Below are positions 1 to 11,843 of a DNA stretch of 64,000 bases, one piece after another. The translations under genes were made by a program, and so were the position numbers. Source of the stretch: Moniliella sp. 'wahieum' (Eukaryota > Basidiomycota > Moniliellomycetes > Moniliellales > Moniliellaceae); the NCBI GenBank assembly GCA_003971905.1, contig RSEE01000014.1, positions 62,001 to 126,000 of the forward strand, written 5' to 3'. Position 1 is the first letter of the stretch. Each line of letters begins with the position of its first letter. The notes beneath the pieces are model-generated. The model was not told the origin of the DNA. It did not search any database and worked only from the letters and a program-made list of their open reading frames with translations.

Positions 1-1091
1 GTGATGATGTTCTGGAGACGTAGTGCTCTCGACATCTCCACTACTAGACCCACCTACTACAACAAGCCCATAACCACAACATTCATCCAAAGGCGGGTAG
101 TGACGCTCTCCAATGAAAGCGATTTGAATAGTAGTACGGTGCGTGAAGTTGAGCTCCTAAAACCACCCTCTACTAACATAAACGCTACATCGTTCAGGTC
201 CCGGGGAGCTTGAACTGCCTCCGTGGCAACCAAGCGGGCACGATCGCGGCCGGAATGTCTACTTTCGGAGTTTCTCTTACGAAGAGAGCCCCTCCTCTAG
301 CACCTACTATTGCTAAGGAGCGCATTCGAATCCTGGGACGTACTGGCCGCGCGTCATCACACGCCGCTCTCCATGGCCGCCATGGCCATTAACTCCACCC
401 AGTGCTCTTCAAGCGCCTCTGTCTCTACGCCCCAACCGACATTCCCTTTTTGAGGGGGAAATGAGACGTGCCTTTTGCAAATTCCCAACTTGTAGGACGA
501 GTCTGCCCTGTAAGAGAAGTACTCCGTCTTTTGCTGTGGACCAGAGCCTCTGTTGTCCAGCGCTAACCACTGCAACGCGGCATTTTCAGCGTCACCACTG
601 TCCCCCCATCCGGGCACAAATTGAAGTACGTTGCCGCTCCGTTGTCGCCCAACAGACTATCTAACTGTTCTCGCGCATCGCACCGCAAGCTACCTGTTGC
701 TGGACTGGTCGAGTGCATGGGGGGGAATTTCTATAGTAGGGAATTGCGGATATGCATCTCTTGCAACTAGGGAACCCCGAAATCTGGACCACTTTGGGTG
801 TGACCCGTGCGCACCTCACCCGCCACCGCCAGCCACGCCCAAGCAGTCCGGGCGCAAGCCGAAGAGGAGAGGCACTGAGCTAAGAATAAAGAGAGGGGCG
901 CGGCGCGGCAGGGCAGCCCATTGAGCGGCTGTGCGTGCTCGATGAGAGGAGCGAGGCATTGCAACTACGATCTGCACTACATCTCCTTTTTCAGGCACAC
1001 ACAACTAACTAACAACTCTCCCGGGCCCATCTACATACTTAGCAGTCCGTCCATCCCAGCCAAACGACACCAACCATTGTGCAACTTGCAT
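1..1091. other. Left-edge stretch with no recognised gene
   Basis: Base composition is less GC-rich than in the neighbouring gene. The open frames on both strands are short, overlap each other and resemble no family I know. The stretch lies downstream of the minus-strand Mei2-like gene, so it probably holds that gene's 3' untranslated region plus intergenic DNA, or the tail of a gene cut by the window edge. Confidence 0.5.
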
Positions 1092-3525
1092 TCAAGGACC
1101 CGTCTCCATGCGTGTGTCACCATTAGAAAGGGCTACATCCCACAGAGCAAAGTCAGGTGCCGCAGTTACTGCGTTGGCGCCCGGGTTCTGGCTTTGCAGC
1201 AGAGCAGGAGCTTTTGGGTCGTGTCCGAGGACGAAGGGGTGGGCGTGCCACTGGGCGGAACGAGGGTTTCGGACGAAAACTGCACGGTCAGGCGCAGGGG
1301 CGGGCAGGAGTAAGAAGGGCCCTTGGCCTCGGGAACAGCGACGGAGCAGAGCAGAGGCGAGGCAGAGGTAGGCACCGCAAGGGTAGATGCCAGTCGGGTT
1401 CTGCGAAGACTGAGTAACTTTTGCGTCGTATCTGACGATGGCGGGGTCAGCTCGGTACTGGGCGTGACGGGAGTGCTCGACAACTCTCCTGTGGCCGCTT
1501 GGGAGGTACAGAAGCCGTTCCACCGCGGCAGAGCCGGCGGACACGAGTCCGAAGTGGGCTCTGCAACCGTGGGAGGCGTTGCTGAATGGGGGGGGCGGGC
1601 ACAGGCTCGGGTGCAGTTGCCGAAGACTCAGACGCCACATGGACAGCGGCTCAGGTTTGGCATCAACAGTAGAAGAAGCGGCCAAACCTGAGGCAGCAGT
1701 CGAGGCCGGGGTAGGCTCCGCATCAGGGACCGTCACTGAGAATGATTCTCGGCTGGTGCAGAAGCAGAAGCAGGGACTGGAGCTGGAGCCGCAGCCGGAG
1801 ATGTTTCATGCGTAGGAGCTGCAACCGGAGCCGGGGCAGGAGCTGAAGCTGAAGCTGGAGCTGGAGCTGCAGCCGAAGCCGGGGCCTCAGCAGGGGTCGA
1901 GCCGGAGCAGGAGCAGGAACAGGGGCCTCAGCCGGCGCCGGCGCCGGAGCGGAGAAGCCGACGGGGCAGCAGTGAGCGTCGTAGCCGGGGAGGGGCTGGT
2001 GCAGCTCCGCTGAGGCCTGGCGCGTTCTTAAGACTAGACAAGGAAGCTAGCAAGGCTTGCACCTTTTGGGTCTGGTTGGGGTTGACGACTGGAGCAGCCG
2101 CGGCGGCGGGGGCAACAGGGGTGCTGGATGCACCAGGCGCGGCGGGGCTGCCCGAGACAGAAGGTGCCTGAGCCTGAGCCCTGAAACCTGGGTCTGAGCC
2201 TGGGCCGGAAGGCCGGGCGGGGGGTCATCACGCTTCGTGGGCCCACTGGGAGGCGGGCTGTCGTACCGCGCCGGGCTGCGTGGGGACGGGCGTGGGCGGA
2301 CTAAGCGTGGGCGGGGCGTAGGGCTTGGGTGGCCCCAGGAACGACCCGTAGAAGGTCCGGATACACCGCGCTCAGCGGGCGCAGGGCGCGGGCGGAAGTC
2401 CTTGATGGCCGTGAGGGTGGCCTGTTCTTCGTCCCGCGCAGGCACATCCCACACCAAAGTCACGTCCCACGTCCCATTGGGAGGAACGGGCTTCTTGTGA
2501 AGGTTATCGGAGCCATGACAGCCACGCGCGCATCAAAGTAGTCCACAATGAACGTTCCGGGCGCTCGGGACGGATGGACTTGATCTCACCGATCTTGTCA
2601 AAGGTAGTTTGTACAGATCCTGCGTCAGGTCATGGGCAATCACCCCATTGTGAAGCAGGGAGACGCGGATCGTGCCTGGTTGCTAGTCCGAGTGCAGGGT
2701 TGGCGGTAGTCCTCCGGGCGGGGGAGGTTGTAGTGGATGTCGATCCCGCGGCGGCCACCTTACCAAAGACGTAGCCATGCAAGTTGTGCTTGGCCTCCAT
2801 CGCGGCGCGCAGATCGAAAAAGGTAATGAAACTAATGCCGCGCTTGGCCAGATCAAAGAGGGTCTTGACCTCGCCGTATTGGCCAAACACACTGCGAATC
2901 TCTTCGACGGGCGTTTCAAAGTCAAAGTTGCGCACAAACAGCGTCCGATTCGGACGCTCCTTGCCCTCGGCCCGCACAGGCACCTTGCCGGGGATCTCAC
3001 GGCGGCGCGGACCACGGTCGAACCCATCACGACCACGGTCATGGAACGAATCGCGACCGTACGGTTCGCGTCCATGCATTGGTTCACGCGCAGGGGGTTC
3101 GCGGCCATAGGGATCACGGCCATAGTCGCGTCCCCAGGGGAGGGCCGGGGGCGGGGGCGCGGCGCCGTAGCCAAGGCGCCGGGGGGCGGGCCTAGCCGTA
3201 GGGGTCGGCGGGGGGCGTAGCCGGAGGGCGGGGCGCCATACGCCGGCGGCGGCTGGCCGTAACGGGGGGCAGGCGGATAGGCCGGCGCGTAGCTGGACGG
3301 GGGGAGGCGTAGGCGGCGGGCGCAGCCGGGCAGGAGGGGGGTAGGACGGGTAGTAGCCGGCCGAAGGCACGCGGGGGCGGCGCCGTAGGGGCGGGGCGGC
3401 GCATAGGAGCCGGGGGGCACTGTCACCAAAGTCGCCGTCGTAGGCGCCGCGCTGGCCGGGCGCGCCGCGCCGCGGGTGCGGGCGGGCGGGCCGTCGTAGC
3501 TGGCATATGGGTGGGGGCGGCTCAT
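1092..3525 (-). CDS. Mei2-like RNA-binding protein with two RRM domains
   Basis: The ATG at 3525-3523 opens a Pro/Tyr/Gly/Arg-rich N-terminus. A first RRM follows at about 2985-2730 with RNP2-like TLFVRNFDF and a GEVKTLFDLAKRGISFITFF core; the later LDIHYNLP-type segment is typical of the Mei2-like class. A second RRM-like unit (GEIKSIRPER, then FIVDYFDAR) lies near 2650-2510. The rest is Pro/Ala/Ser-rich and ends DTRMETGP at 1092, with three short related segments built on TQK..LL. Proteins of this class bind RNA and regulate differentiation or meiosis; the exact role here is inference. The third, C-terminal RRM of Schizosaccharomyces Mei2 was not seen. At least six frame changes interrupt the gene and no intron is needed to explain them. 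It diverges from the REI1-type gene across about 560 bp. The C-terminal extent is the least certain part. Confidence 0.62.
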
Positions 3526-4089
3526 GGGGGGGTCTGGTCTGGTCTGGTTGGTTTGGTCTGTCCGGGGCTGTGCTGCAGGAGGCGGAGTCAGTGAGGCCGT
3601 GGCTTTCGGGGGGGCAGACGCTGTCGTGCTCGCGGGTCGGGGCTGGCGCGCGGCGGGATGCGGCAGGGATGCCCACGCAGTACTCACGGAGAAGGGGAGG
3701 GGCGGGGGACAGGACCGGGCTCTCGGGGCTCAGCTCTCGGACCTCGTCTGTTCTTTCCGGGGGCTGTGGCACACAGCAGGCGGGGAGGCAGGCACAGCAG
3801 GCGTCAGCAACCAATGCGTGGGTCGCCGCCAAGCAGAACGCCGACGGTAGAAGCGGTGGTGGCAGCACAAGCGAGCGCCGCAGCGGCCTCGCCAGTGCGC
3901 CCCTCCGACGCGGTTCCGCCCGCCACGGCGCCACTCTCCCGGCCGCCGGTGCCCGTCGGTGCAACGCTGCGCTGTTCCGCCTCGCAGCAATTTTTCTATT
4001 CCGTCTCGCCCGCCCTCTCAGCCCGCGGTGGCCGTCGCCCTGGCCCACCCAGGCGAGCCCACCCCACCAACCGCCGCCACCGCAACAGC
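3526..4089. promoter_or_regulatory. Divergent intergenic region between Mei2-like and REI1-type genes
   Basis: This GC-rich interval separates two start codons on opposite strands and must hold both promoters and leaders. I see no TATA-like element or other site I can assign with confidence. Confidence 0.45.
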
Positions 4090-5782
4090 ATGACCTCCAT
4101 CGTCGACAGTGGCCTGCACAAGGGCCGCCTCAACGCCACCGCTGCCGCCGCTCCCCAGGCGGCCATGCCCGCCTCCATCCCCGTCAGCGAGAACGGCACG
4201 CCGCTCTTCACCTGCATGTCGTGCGCCGTCGCCTTCACCGGCGCCGTCGAGCAGCGCGACCACTACGCAGCGAGCTCCACCGGTACAACATGAAGCGTCG
4301 TGTGGCCAACCTCCCCCCCGTCAAGGCGGATGTGTTCAACGCCAAGATCCAAGAGCACGCTGCCGCGGCCCAAGCCGAGTACGACACGGCCGACCAGGCT
4401 GTGGGCAAGTGTGTTCCGTGCGGGTACGTTGCTCTTCTTGCTGGCTGGAACTAGGGCTGGGGCTGCACCTGCTCATACTGACTCACATTTCCCCCAGAAA
4501 ATCGTTCGCTTCCGAGAATGCATACCGCGATCACTTGGCGTCCAAGAAGCACAACCAGACGGTGGCCAAGAAGGCCAAGAAGGCGCCTTTGCCACCGAGC
4601 ACGTCGACGGACCCTCCGCTTGTGTTCCGTGTGGCTCCCTCCATGGCGCAGGTGGCAGAGGAGAAGGACGAGGAAGACCAGGACATGGTTTCCCAGCCCA
4701 AAGCACCTCTTCCTCAGCCGACCGCACCGGTGCACAAGAACATTCAGGAAGCCTTTCTCTTTGTTCCGGAGGATGCGAGCGAGGAGGAAGTGCAGAAAGC
4801 GCTCAAGGAGCGCCTGGCCACTGCTGAGCGCTTGGACGCGACCAAGGCGGCATGTTCTGCAAGGAGGACTTTTCCCACGCCCATACGGATCCCGAGGCTA
4901 CCTTGGCCGCGCTTCTTGCCCATTTGAGCAAGACTCACAGTTTCTTCATCCCCGAGCAGACGTACTTGGTGGATAAGAAGGGTCTTCTTCAATACCTCGC
5001 AGACAAGATCTATGTTGCGCACCTGTGCATTTTGTGTTAACGCGCGCAGCAAGGTCTTTGGCTCGACCGAAGCCGTACAGGGACACATGGAGAACAAGGG
5101 GCACTGCCGGATTGCGTACACGGACCGAGTCGGACCAGATGGAACTGTCGGACTTTATGACTTCTCCACGTCGTATCCGGATGCGGAGCTGTACGAGCGC
5201 AAAAAGGCGGAGCGGGCGGCCAAGAGGGCAGCCAAGAGCCGCAAGGGTCTGACAAGCGGAGAGAAAGGCGAGTGGCAGGCCGAAGTGCGGAACAAGGGGA
5301 CGAGGACGAGTGGGAAGACGAAGATGTGGAGATGGAAGAGACCGACTCGGACTTGGACTCGGACTTGTCAGATGACTCGGATGACTCGGACCTGAGCGAG
5401 CAAGAGGGGGGGTGCGCCTTGGCGACACGGAGTACGAGTTGGTGCTTCCTTCGGGCACGCGGATTGGGCACCGAACAATGAGGCTGGTACTACAACCAGC
5501 GTCAGACGGGAGAGAACCGGGACCAAGGATCTGGGTTGCGCGGAGGCTGTTGCCTGTGCGCGCGGACGGAACCAGGCCCCGCTCCCGGACGATGGCGGGG
5601 AGGCAAGTTGACAATCACCAATGCGGGGGGCAACCACATGGTGCGCAACCGCGGCGAGGCGCGCGAAGCCAAGAAGCTCGAGACGACGTTTTGCCGACAA
5701 TCGTCGTTCCCAGCGCTTCAACCTCTCGGTTGGAATTGCCAACAACCAGCAGAAGCACTTCCGTGCCCAGTACCTCCAGTGA
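4090..5782 (+). CDS. REI1: REI1/REH1-type cytoplasmic 60S subunit biogenesis factor (C2H2 zinc fingers)
   Basis: The start ATGACCTCC is at 4090. A first zinc finger (FTCMSCAVAF...H) is followed by the ...CVPCGKSFASENAYRDHL finger, which is split by an intron at 4424-4497 (GTACGT...CAG); the splice restores CGKSF exactly. Next come CMFCKEDFSH and a CILCNARSKVFGSTEAVQGH segment, then a YDFSTSYPDAE motif and the typical C-terminus IANNQQKHFRAQYLQ before TGA at 5780-5782. These are hallmarks of REI1/REH1 proteins, which act on cytoplasmic pre-60S particles in recycling of shuttling factors and quality control of the exit tunnel. REI1 and REH1 paralogues cannot be told apart here. Several frame changes occur, for example an extra base between CILC and NARSK near 5038. 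An acidic segment (about 5310-5410) is also family-typical. Length is about 540 residues. Confidence 0.87.
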
Positions 5783-6175
5783 TCTTTTGCTGATCGGTCC
5801 GCTACCCTACATTTGATGCACCTGGTCCTTGTATTTCACACTGCCATTTGAATTTCACATTGCCTCCTCCGATTCAGATCAGACTAGAGACTAGCTTACG
5901 GAGGTGTTGGGACGATAATGCGGAGAGAGGAGTGGCAGTCGGAGCGGTGTTAGCTGTATACACAAGAGGCTGGGCCGACCGTATCGGCCGGGGCACCGCC
6001 GCAAGCCTACGGAGCGCGGACACCAGCCATGTCAATCCGTCACGTGATGCCTCGTATCGCCCGGTTTCCAGCGCGCGTGCTTGTGGCTGCCAAGGTTGCC
6101 CCCCGGGGTCTATCTGCTCTAGCCGCAGCCTCTCGCTTCGTCGATTCATCGATCATCGATCATCCTCGTCCCTTG

Positions 6176-6208
<33 letters not shown>

Positions 6209-6550
6209 CCACCATCACCATCATCACCATCATCACCCCGATGCGAGCTGCCCCCCGCGGCGTCACGCGTCCTTCGACCTCGGCCACTGCTTACTGCACA
6301 CTGCACACCAACAAAAGCACGTCACCGGCGACTTTTCCTTGGTGGCGATTTCGCATGAATATTGAATTGCCTAAACAGGCCGAAAGAACGTACGTACGTA
6401 GCATGGGCCGGCTCTTGCTGCTTGGCGCTTAGTCCTTGTGCTTATGAAAGACACACGTCCTTCTCGCCTATAACCGTTCCATGGTCCACGAGCGTGTCCA
6501 CCACCTCCGTCAGACTTCTACCTGCCCGCCACGCCTCCGACCGGCTTAAG
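5783..6550. other. Intergenic region with a TCA/ATC microsatellite
   Basis: No credible gene. It contains a TCA/ACC trinucleotide tract at about 6172-6238 and a short CGTACGTACGTA run near 6388. It lies between the REI1-type stop and the YeeE/YedE-type start and probably serves as that gene's promoter. Confidence 0.6.
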
Positions 6551-7805
6551 ATGGTGTCGTCGGACTTTACGCCGCTGCACTCGCTCGTGGGGGGCTGATG
6601 TTAACGTGCGGGGTGTCGGGCATGCTGGGCATTTGGGGCAGGTGGGGCATTAGCGGCATGTACCACCGCACTGTTGACCTGCTTGTTCGTCCGCCCCTTG
6701 CCGCTGGCGGACGCAAGGCTCGCAGGGGCAAAGCGTAGTGCAAGCGCGCTCGACGGCCGTGTGGTTCACTGCGGGTCTAGCGCTGGGCGGAACGGTGCGG
6801 GCACGTTCCGGTCCGCCCTCGAGGCCGGACTGGGGACGCGGCTGTTTGACCCGGACCAGGTGGTGCCGCGGGTCGCTGGGCTGGCTGGCGCTGTGCGGCG
6901 CGCTGGTCGGGTTCGGGACCCGCTGGGGAGCCGGGGCACTTCGGGCCACTTTCTCTGTGGTCTGAGTCGGTTCAGTCGCCGTTCCATCGTTGCTACCGCC
7001 ACGTTCTTCTCGGTCGCTGTGGGCACCCACCTGCTCACCTCGGACGCTGCCGTTTCTGCCACCGCGGGCACGGCAGGTGGCACGACCCATCGCCCACATG
7101 GACCGTACTGGCCTGCTTCAACTCCCCTCCTCGTCTCCCTTGGGTCTGCCTTTCCTGTTTGCCCATGGTCCGCCCTCACCCACAACGCTCAAGAAGCAAT
7201 GCTTCCTGGCCGATCTGGCGTCCTTGGCCATCGGTACGTCTTTCCCTCTCCCCCTTGCCCCGTGCCCTCTCTCCGAAAAGAAGTAGCCCGCGTTGTGAGG
7301 ACACAAAGGCTGACTGGTATCGTCAGGTGTGCATTTCGCCTTTGTCTGGCGGTGGCTGGGATGCTGCGGCCAAGTAAGGTGTTGGGGTTCCTTTCGCTTT
7401 CGCCGGCGGCGCATGCAGGGGAAGGATGGGACCCTCTCTGGCCATGGTCGCCCTGGGTGGGATCCTTCCCAGTGCGGGCATCTACTTTGCATGGCTCGCG
7501 CCGCGGGTACAGCGACAGCGCGCACAAAGTACGTCGGGTACGGAGCAGGATGCAGCACGAGTCAAGCAGGCGCCTTGGTTGGACCTTGCTGTCCCCTCTG
7601 GCGCCTGCCCACATCGCAAACCCTTGACCTGCACCTCGTCCTGGGCTCGGCAGTGTTTGCGTGGGATGGGGGCTGAGCGGACTGTGCCCGGGCCCGATGA
7701 TCGTTTCCTTTGGCTCGGATCTCGCGCGGATCGGCGGCCTTGCTCGGCACTGGCGTGCTGTTGCTCTCCATGGCGGCCGGCGGCCAGCTGGCTGCGGCCG
7801 TGTAG
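6551..7805 (+). CDS. YeeE/YedE-family (DUF395) integral membrane protein, putative sulfur-compound transporter
   Basis: The start is ATGGTGTCG at 6551. The opening FTPLHSLVGG, then a GIWGR..GISGMYH segment, TSGHFLCGLSRFSRRS, and in the second exon GMLRPSKVLGFL and WDPSLAMVALGG match the two-fold repeat of the YeeE/YedE family in order. The final segment (GWGLSGLCPGPMIVS...AAGGQLAAAV) ends at TAG 7803-7805. An intron at 7234-7326 (GTACGT...CAG) splices cleanly into GVHFAF. Bacterial members import thiosulfate or related sulfur compounds; the substrate of this fungal protein is unknown. Expected length is about 385 residues with roughly nine hydrophobic helices. At least five frame changes interrupt it, including one right after SLVGG and one at the position where the family usually has Cys before TSGH, so that residue cannot be judged. 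Confidence 0.8.
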
Positions 7806-8769
7806 GAAGTCGCTTTGCAGTGGGGAGCGTGGGCGCGTGGGCGCGGAGCGTGGAAGTGGGTTTGGATTCGTGGGTTCTTGGCGTCCAACACCTATCCCAA
7901 ACCCGGCTCTACGGTGCACTTGAGCTTCCCTCGTGCAAGATCGAGGCTCTTTCATGTGTTGCTTGTTGCTTTTTCTGCTGACCAAGTGGACAAGCTGCCA
8001 CTCTTCAACCTCCAAACTTCACTCCAGTCACTGAACCGCCCCCAGTCCACCTCCGAGGCGGGTAGCTAGTACCTAGTACTAGTACCTAGTACCTAGTACC
8101 TAGTACCTAGTACCTCGTCGAATGCTTCTCCGACTGAATCCCTGTCAGCATCACGAAAATCTGCCGCGTTGGGCGCGTCACTAGTTACTGTCAGGTGCCA
8201 TCTCCCCAGTTCCAATCGATGCTCGGAACCAGGGAAACGGAACCACTTTCTGATCATCTCATCTCTTCTAATCCATTTCGTGTCATCGACCTGAACCAGT
8301 GCTCGCATTAACCACTCAATAGTACGCCAAGGGGACACACAAGGCCGTGCCAGAGCCAAACCACAATCCTATGTAGTACCTTCGCTGCCCTACCCATGGA
8401 TGTTGGGACAGCGCGGAACGCCCACCACGGCGGGCGCAACCGTGTTGCCCTTTACCTCGTCAGAGGACGATCCAGACCGCCGCAAGGGCAGGGGGATAGG
8501 AGAAAAGTTCCCCCTGACCCGAGCCCGACAGGCGTATGCCGTATGCCTGTACCGTATGTTGCATTCTAATCCTACCGCTACCTGCCCGAGCCAAGCCGGG
8601 GTGTGACGGGGGGCAGGCGGGCAGGCGCATGCGATCCTGAGAACAAGGTGCTATCCAATGAGAACGGGGGCTGCGGTTCGCCGCACATGTGGACTCGACG
8701 AGAGAGAGGGGGGAGGGCGAGAAGGGAGAGGAAGTGGGGGGGGGGGGGAGGTAGGGGCCCGAACTAGTT
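7806..8769. repeat. Intergenic region with a CTAGTAC array and poly-G tract
   Basis: It lies between two convergent genes. It holds a perfect to near-perfect heptamer array of CTAGTAC units at about 8065-8114 and a 13-G run at 8736-8748 within purine-rich DNA. I see no gene. Confidence 0.6.
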
Positions 8770-10862
8770 CTAGGCCGGGCACCGGCCACCACACTTTAAG
8801 CCGGGATGGTGGGCTGCTTGGTCTCGCGTTCTTCGAGCGGGACGGTGAGACTGACTCCGAGCCCGGGGTTGCCTGTGGCTGTAACCCACCTCGCGCGGGA
8901 GGGACTGGGCCTGGACGTGCTGCAAGACACTGCGCGGCGGGTTGCCGCACCGGTCCTTGCCGTAACTAATCTTGGTCGTTTTGGTAGTCCGCATGGTTCT
9001 TCATAGCACCAATCGCTTGATCGCGTTTTGGATGTTGCAAAAGTTGACAAACGCCTGAAACGACCCCAACACAAACAACACAACACGAGGTGAGGTAGTT
9101 AGTTAACCATAGATAGCATCGAGAGCGGGGCCAGGACAAGGTGAAACAGGGTTAAAGCACGTACGCAATTTTCTCCCGCAAAAAGTTGACCTGCTCAATC
9201 TCGCCAAAGTCGCCAAAGTCGCGGCGGAGCTTCTCTTCGGTGTGGAGAGCAGGGTCAGTAATGTTGCCGACGTAGACATTGCGCGAACCGCCAGCCTGGA
9301 CGGCCATCGCAATGGCGGGGGACAAGGGTCCCGAATGCTTGCCCCACCCAATTTCAACCGCCGATGTGGATCATAACGCCCGAGTAGGACGCCATGTGGA
9401 AAAGGCGAGCGCAGCATGCGGATCGACAAAGGTGACAAACGCAATGTGCTTTTCGGGAGGTAGCGAATGGTCTGCAGCAAACCACCTCGAACGTGGTGCA
9501 AATTTCTTCAGTGGTCGTTTCGGAATGGATGTTGCCCAAGTACACGGTGCGGTTTGCCCAGTTGCGAAAGCGCGGCAGCCGCGGTCGCAGCGGCAGCGGT
9601 GGCGAGTGCGCAGGCGTACCTTCCTCGCCCTCTCGCTTTCCCCCAGGTCGGGGTCGTAATGTTGAGATAGGGGCTTGAGAGGGTACCGAGCGAAGCCGAA
9701 TAGCCAGCGACGCGGCGGCTGCGTACCCCATCGCAGCGGCCTGATGGTTGTGGGCTTGGTTTTGCTGCTGGCTCTTGGGCACGTAGGCGCAACGGTCTTT
9801 ACCAGTTGACACGTTTGTCATGCCATGCGGGATCGGCAGAGAGAGTAGCGACGACCTTGATGGCGGTTGCGATCGAAAGGAAGTGGACAAAGGCAATGTT
9901 GCGGTCCCCGAACCACCTTGACCTGGTCAATCAATCCAAACCGGCCCAGCTCGTCCCGCAGCGCTTCCTCGGTCCAGCTGTCCTCGAGGTTGCCCAGATA
10001 GACATTGCGCGTCGCATTGTTCTGTTGCACCGCCGCGGCCACTTGCTGGGCACGGGCGTGTTCTTGCCCCCACCAATTTTGAGCTCCGACGAATGAGGGA
10101 AAGGTGCTTGACACATGCGTCGGCATGGAACGCCGCAGCAGTCGAAGGTCAAGGAAGGAGATGAACGCGCACGCCTTCTCGGCAAGATGCGCACACTCGA
10201 TCGGACCAAACTTGACCAGGTTCAGCAGCTCGTCCACGACGCATCGCCCGGAAGATCACCTACGTACACGTCCGCCCGCCTGGGCCGTGGTGGTGGCTTC
10301 CAGCAGGACCCGCAAGCAGCGGCGTGGCACCGCCACGAGACGGCATGCATGCCCATGCCCATCCCGTACGGCGGGCCAAGGCCGGTGAACCATAAAAGCC
10401 GTATCCGGAGGCAGGACTGAGAACCCGGGGCCAAAGCCCGAGGGCGGGACCATGCCGTAGCCTGGAGAGGGTCAGCATGATGCTAGATTTATTTCTTTTT
10501 TCGTTGGGGCGCGAAGGGGAAAGGGACATACCATTGGGTTGGGCGAAGCGGGGTTGGGCGAAGGAGAAGAGAACGGCGGGAGAGACGCGTACATGGTAGG
10601 CATGGGGGGAGGGTACATGCCGAGGCCGGGCTGGGGGGCACGGGGATGCGGTCGTTGGGGGTGGGGGGATAAGCGTATCCGTCGTCGGTGCCAGACTGGT
10701 CTGGGGTGGTGCCTGAAGCAGGGAAGAAGATGGGGGTGCGGGGGGGAGGGGCTGACGGGACGAAGGGCGTCGGGGCGTCGGGTGACAGGGAGGCCGGCGG
10801 CGTAGGCAGGAGGGCGCAGAGGCAGAGGCAGGAGGAGGGGGCGGAGGGGGGGTGCGGGCCAA
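8770..10862 (-). CDS. nrd1: Nrd1-type RNA-binding protein with four RRM domains
   Basis: On the minus strand four RRMs run in order: [11 protein letters not shown]...[20 protein letters not shown] (about 10270-10110); [20 protein letters not shown]...LIDQVKVV (about 10020-9850) ending in [35 protein letters not shown] (about 9565-9360); and [18 protein letters not shown]...[12 protein letters not shown] (about 9280-8990) ending in [14 protein letters not shown]. The YGKDRC signature after an RRM is diagnostic of the fungal Nrd1 group, which in fission yeast delays sexual differentiation and binds mRNA. An intron at 10462-10531 (GTATGT...CAG) joins NPMG to YGMVPP, and a second, about 9055-9152, splits the last RRM. 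The N-terminal exon is Pro/Ser-rich; no minus-strand ATG lies between 10619 and 11244, and a C-tract followed by CACAG near 10862 suggests an unresolved upstream exon. The stop is drawn at 8770, but frame changes leave alternatives at 8796 and 8651. Confidence 0.8.
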
Positions 10863-11843
10863 TGGCTGTGCGGGGGGGGGGGGGGTTAGGGGTGCTGCGG
10901 CGGGGCGCGGACAAGCGAAGAGGCAGCGGAGAAAGGGAAGCAAAAGGCGGGGCCAGGCGAGCCAGGCAGCGCAGACGAAGGGCAAGCGAGGGGGGGGGGG
11001 AGGGGGAGGAGCGGGCGGCGGCGACGGCGGGGCCACGACGACGACGACGGCAGCGGAGTGGCAGTGGCGGGGCAGGCGGTGGGACAGAGCAAGGGGCGGC
11101 TGGGCGCGCTCTTAATGCGCCGGCGGCCTGCGCCGAGCCGCAACTGCGGCCACCGCGCGCGGGTGGTGGGTCGAGCGCTGTTTGCTGCGCGCTGCCCCTC
11201 GGCGTAGAGCGGGCACAAACGCACACTGCCCCCCTGCCGCCGCCCACATTGCCGGCGCGCGCGGCGGCCAGGATCAGCGCCGCCACACTGGCCCCCTGCT
11301 GCGCCCAGCGTGCTCCACACCCCGCCTGCTGCCACGCGGCACGCGCCCAGTGTCCGTGTCACCGCTCACCCGTGAGGCCACTGGGCCACTGCGCCACTGC
11401 GCCCCGCCTCGCTTTGCCCGCCATGGCCTGCGGCTGTCCCAGGCTGTCCCAGGCTGACGCGCTGACCCCTGCCGCCGCTCGCCGCCAGCGCCCCATTGTT
11501 GGTCTGTCCTTCTGGCCTGCCTGCGCTGCGCCCCCACCACCATCTCCTCATTAACCTCATTCCCCATTCCTCATGGCCCAAGCCAGCCCCATGCATTCAC
11601 ACCTTGCGTCTACCAGCAGAACAGAGCAGCCCTCCACCATCGCCCTTGCCTTCAGGGCCAGGTAGTGGCATGCGTCATCATAATGGCTGCGCGCACACGC
11701 ACAGCAGTGGCATAGGCAGGGGGCACAAGAAGCCATTGTTATATATCCACATGCGGCGGGGGGGGGGGAAAGAGAGGCACCCCTCAGCTACCACGCCCTC
11801 CGCTCCTCGCTCCATGCCCACCTGCCACACGACTCTCACCTCA
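10863..11843. other. Intergenic DNA and possible first exon of the Nrd1-type gene
   Basis: Very GC-rich. It contains a 14-base G run at 10872-10885 and another at about 11758-11768. Part of it should hold the 5' exon, leader and promoter of the minus-strand RRM gene, but no start codon can be assigned. The remainder up to the FTR1 stop shows no gene. Confidence 0.45.

Noticed and set aside
318-345. TTCGAATCC resembling a tRNA T-loop.
   Set aside because: The flanking bases do not form a T stem and no acceptor or anticodon arm can be drawn.
6674-7627. A single long plus-strand frame as a separate protein of 317 residues.
   Set aside because: It joins parts of the YeeE/YedE gene in wrong frames and reads straight through the intron at 7234-7326.
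10489-11286. A 265-codon minus-strand frame opposite a long plus-strand frame.
   Set aside because: It starts with a non-ATG codon and its upstream half is Pro/Ala/Arg low complexity from GC-rich DNA; only the part near 10550-10790 fits the Nrd1-type N-terminus.
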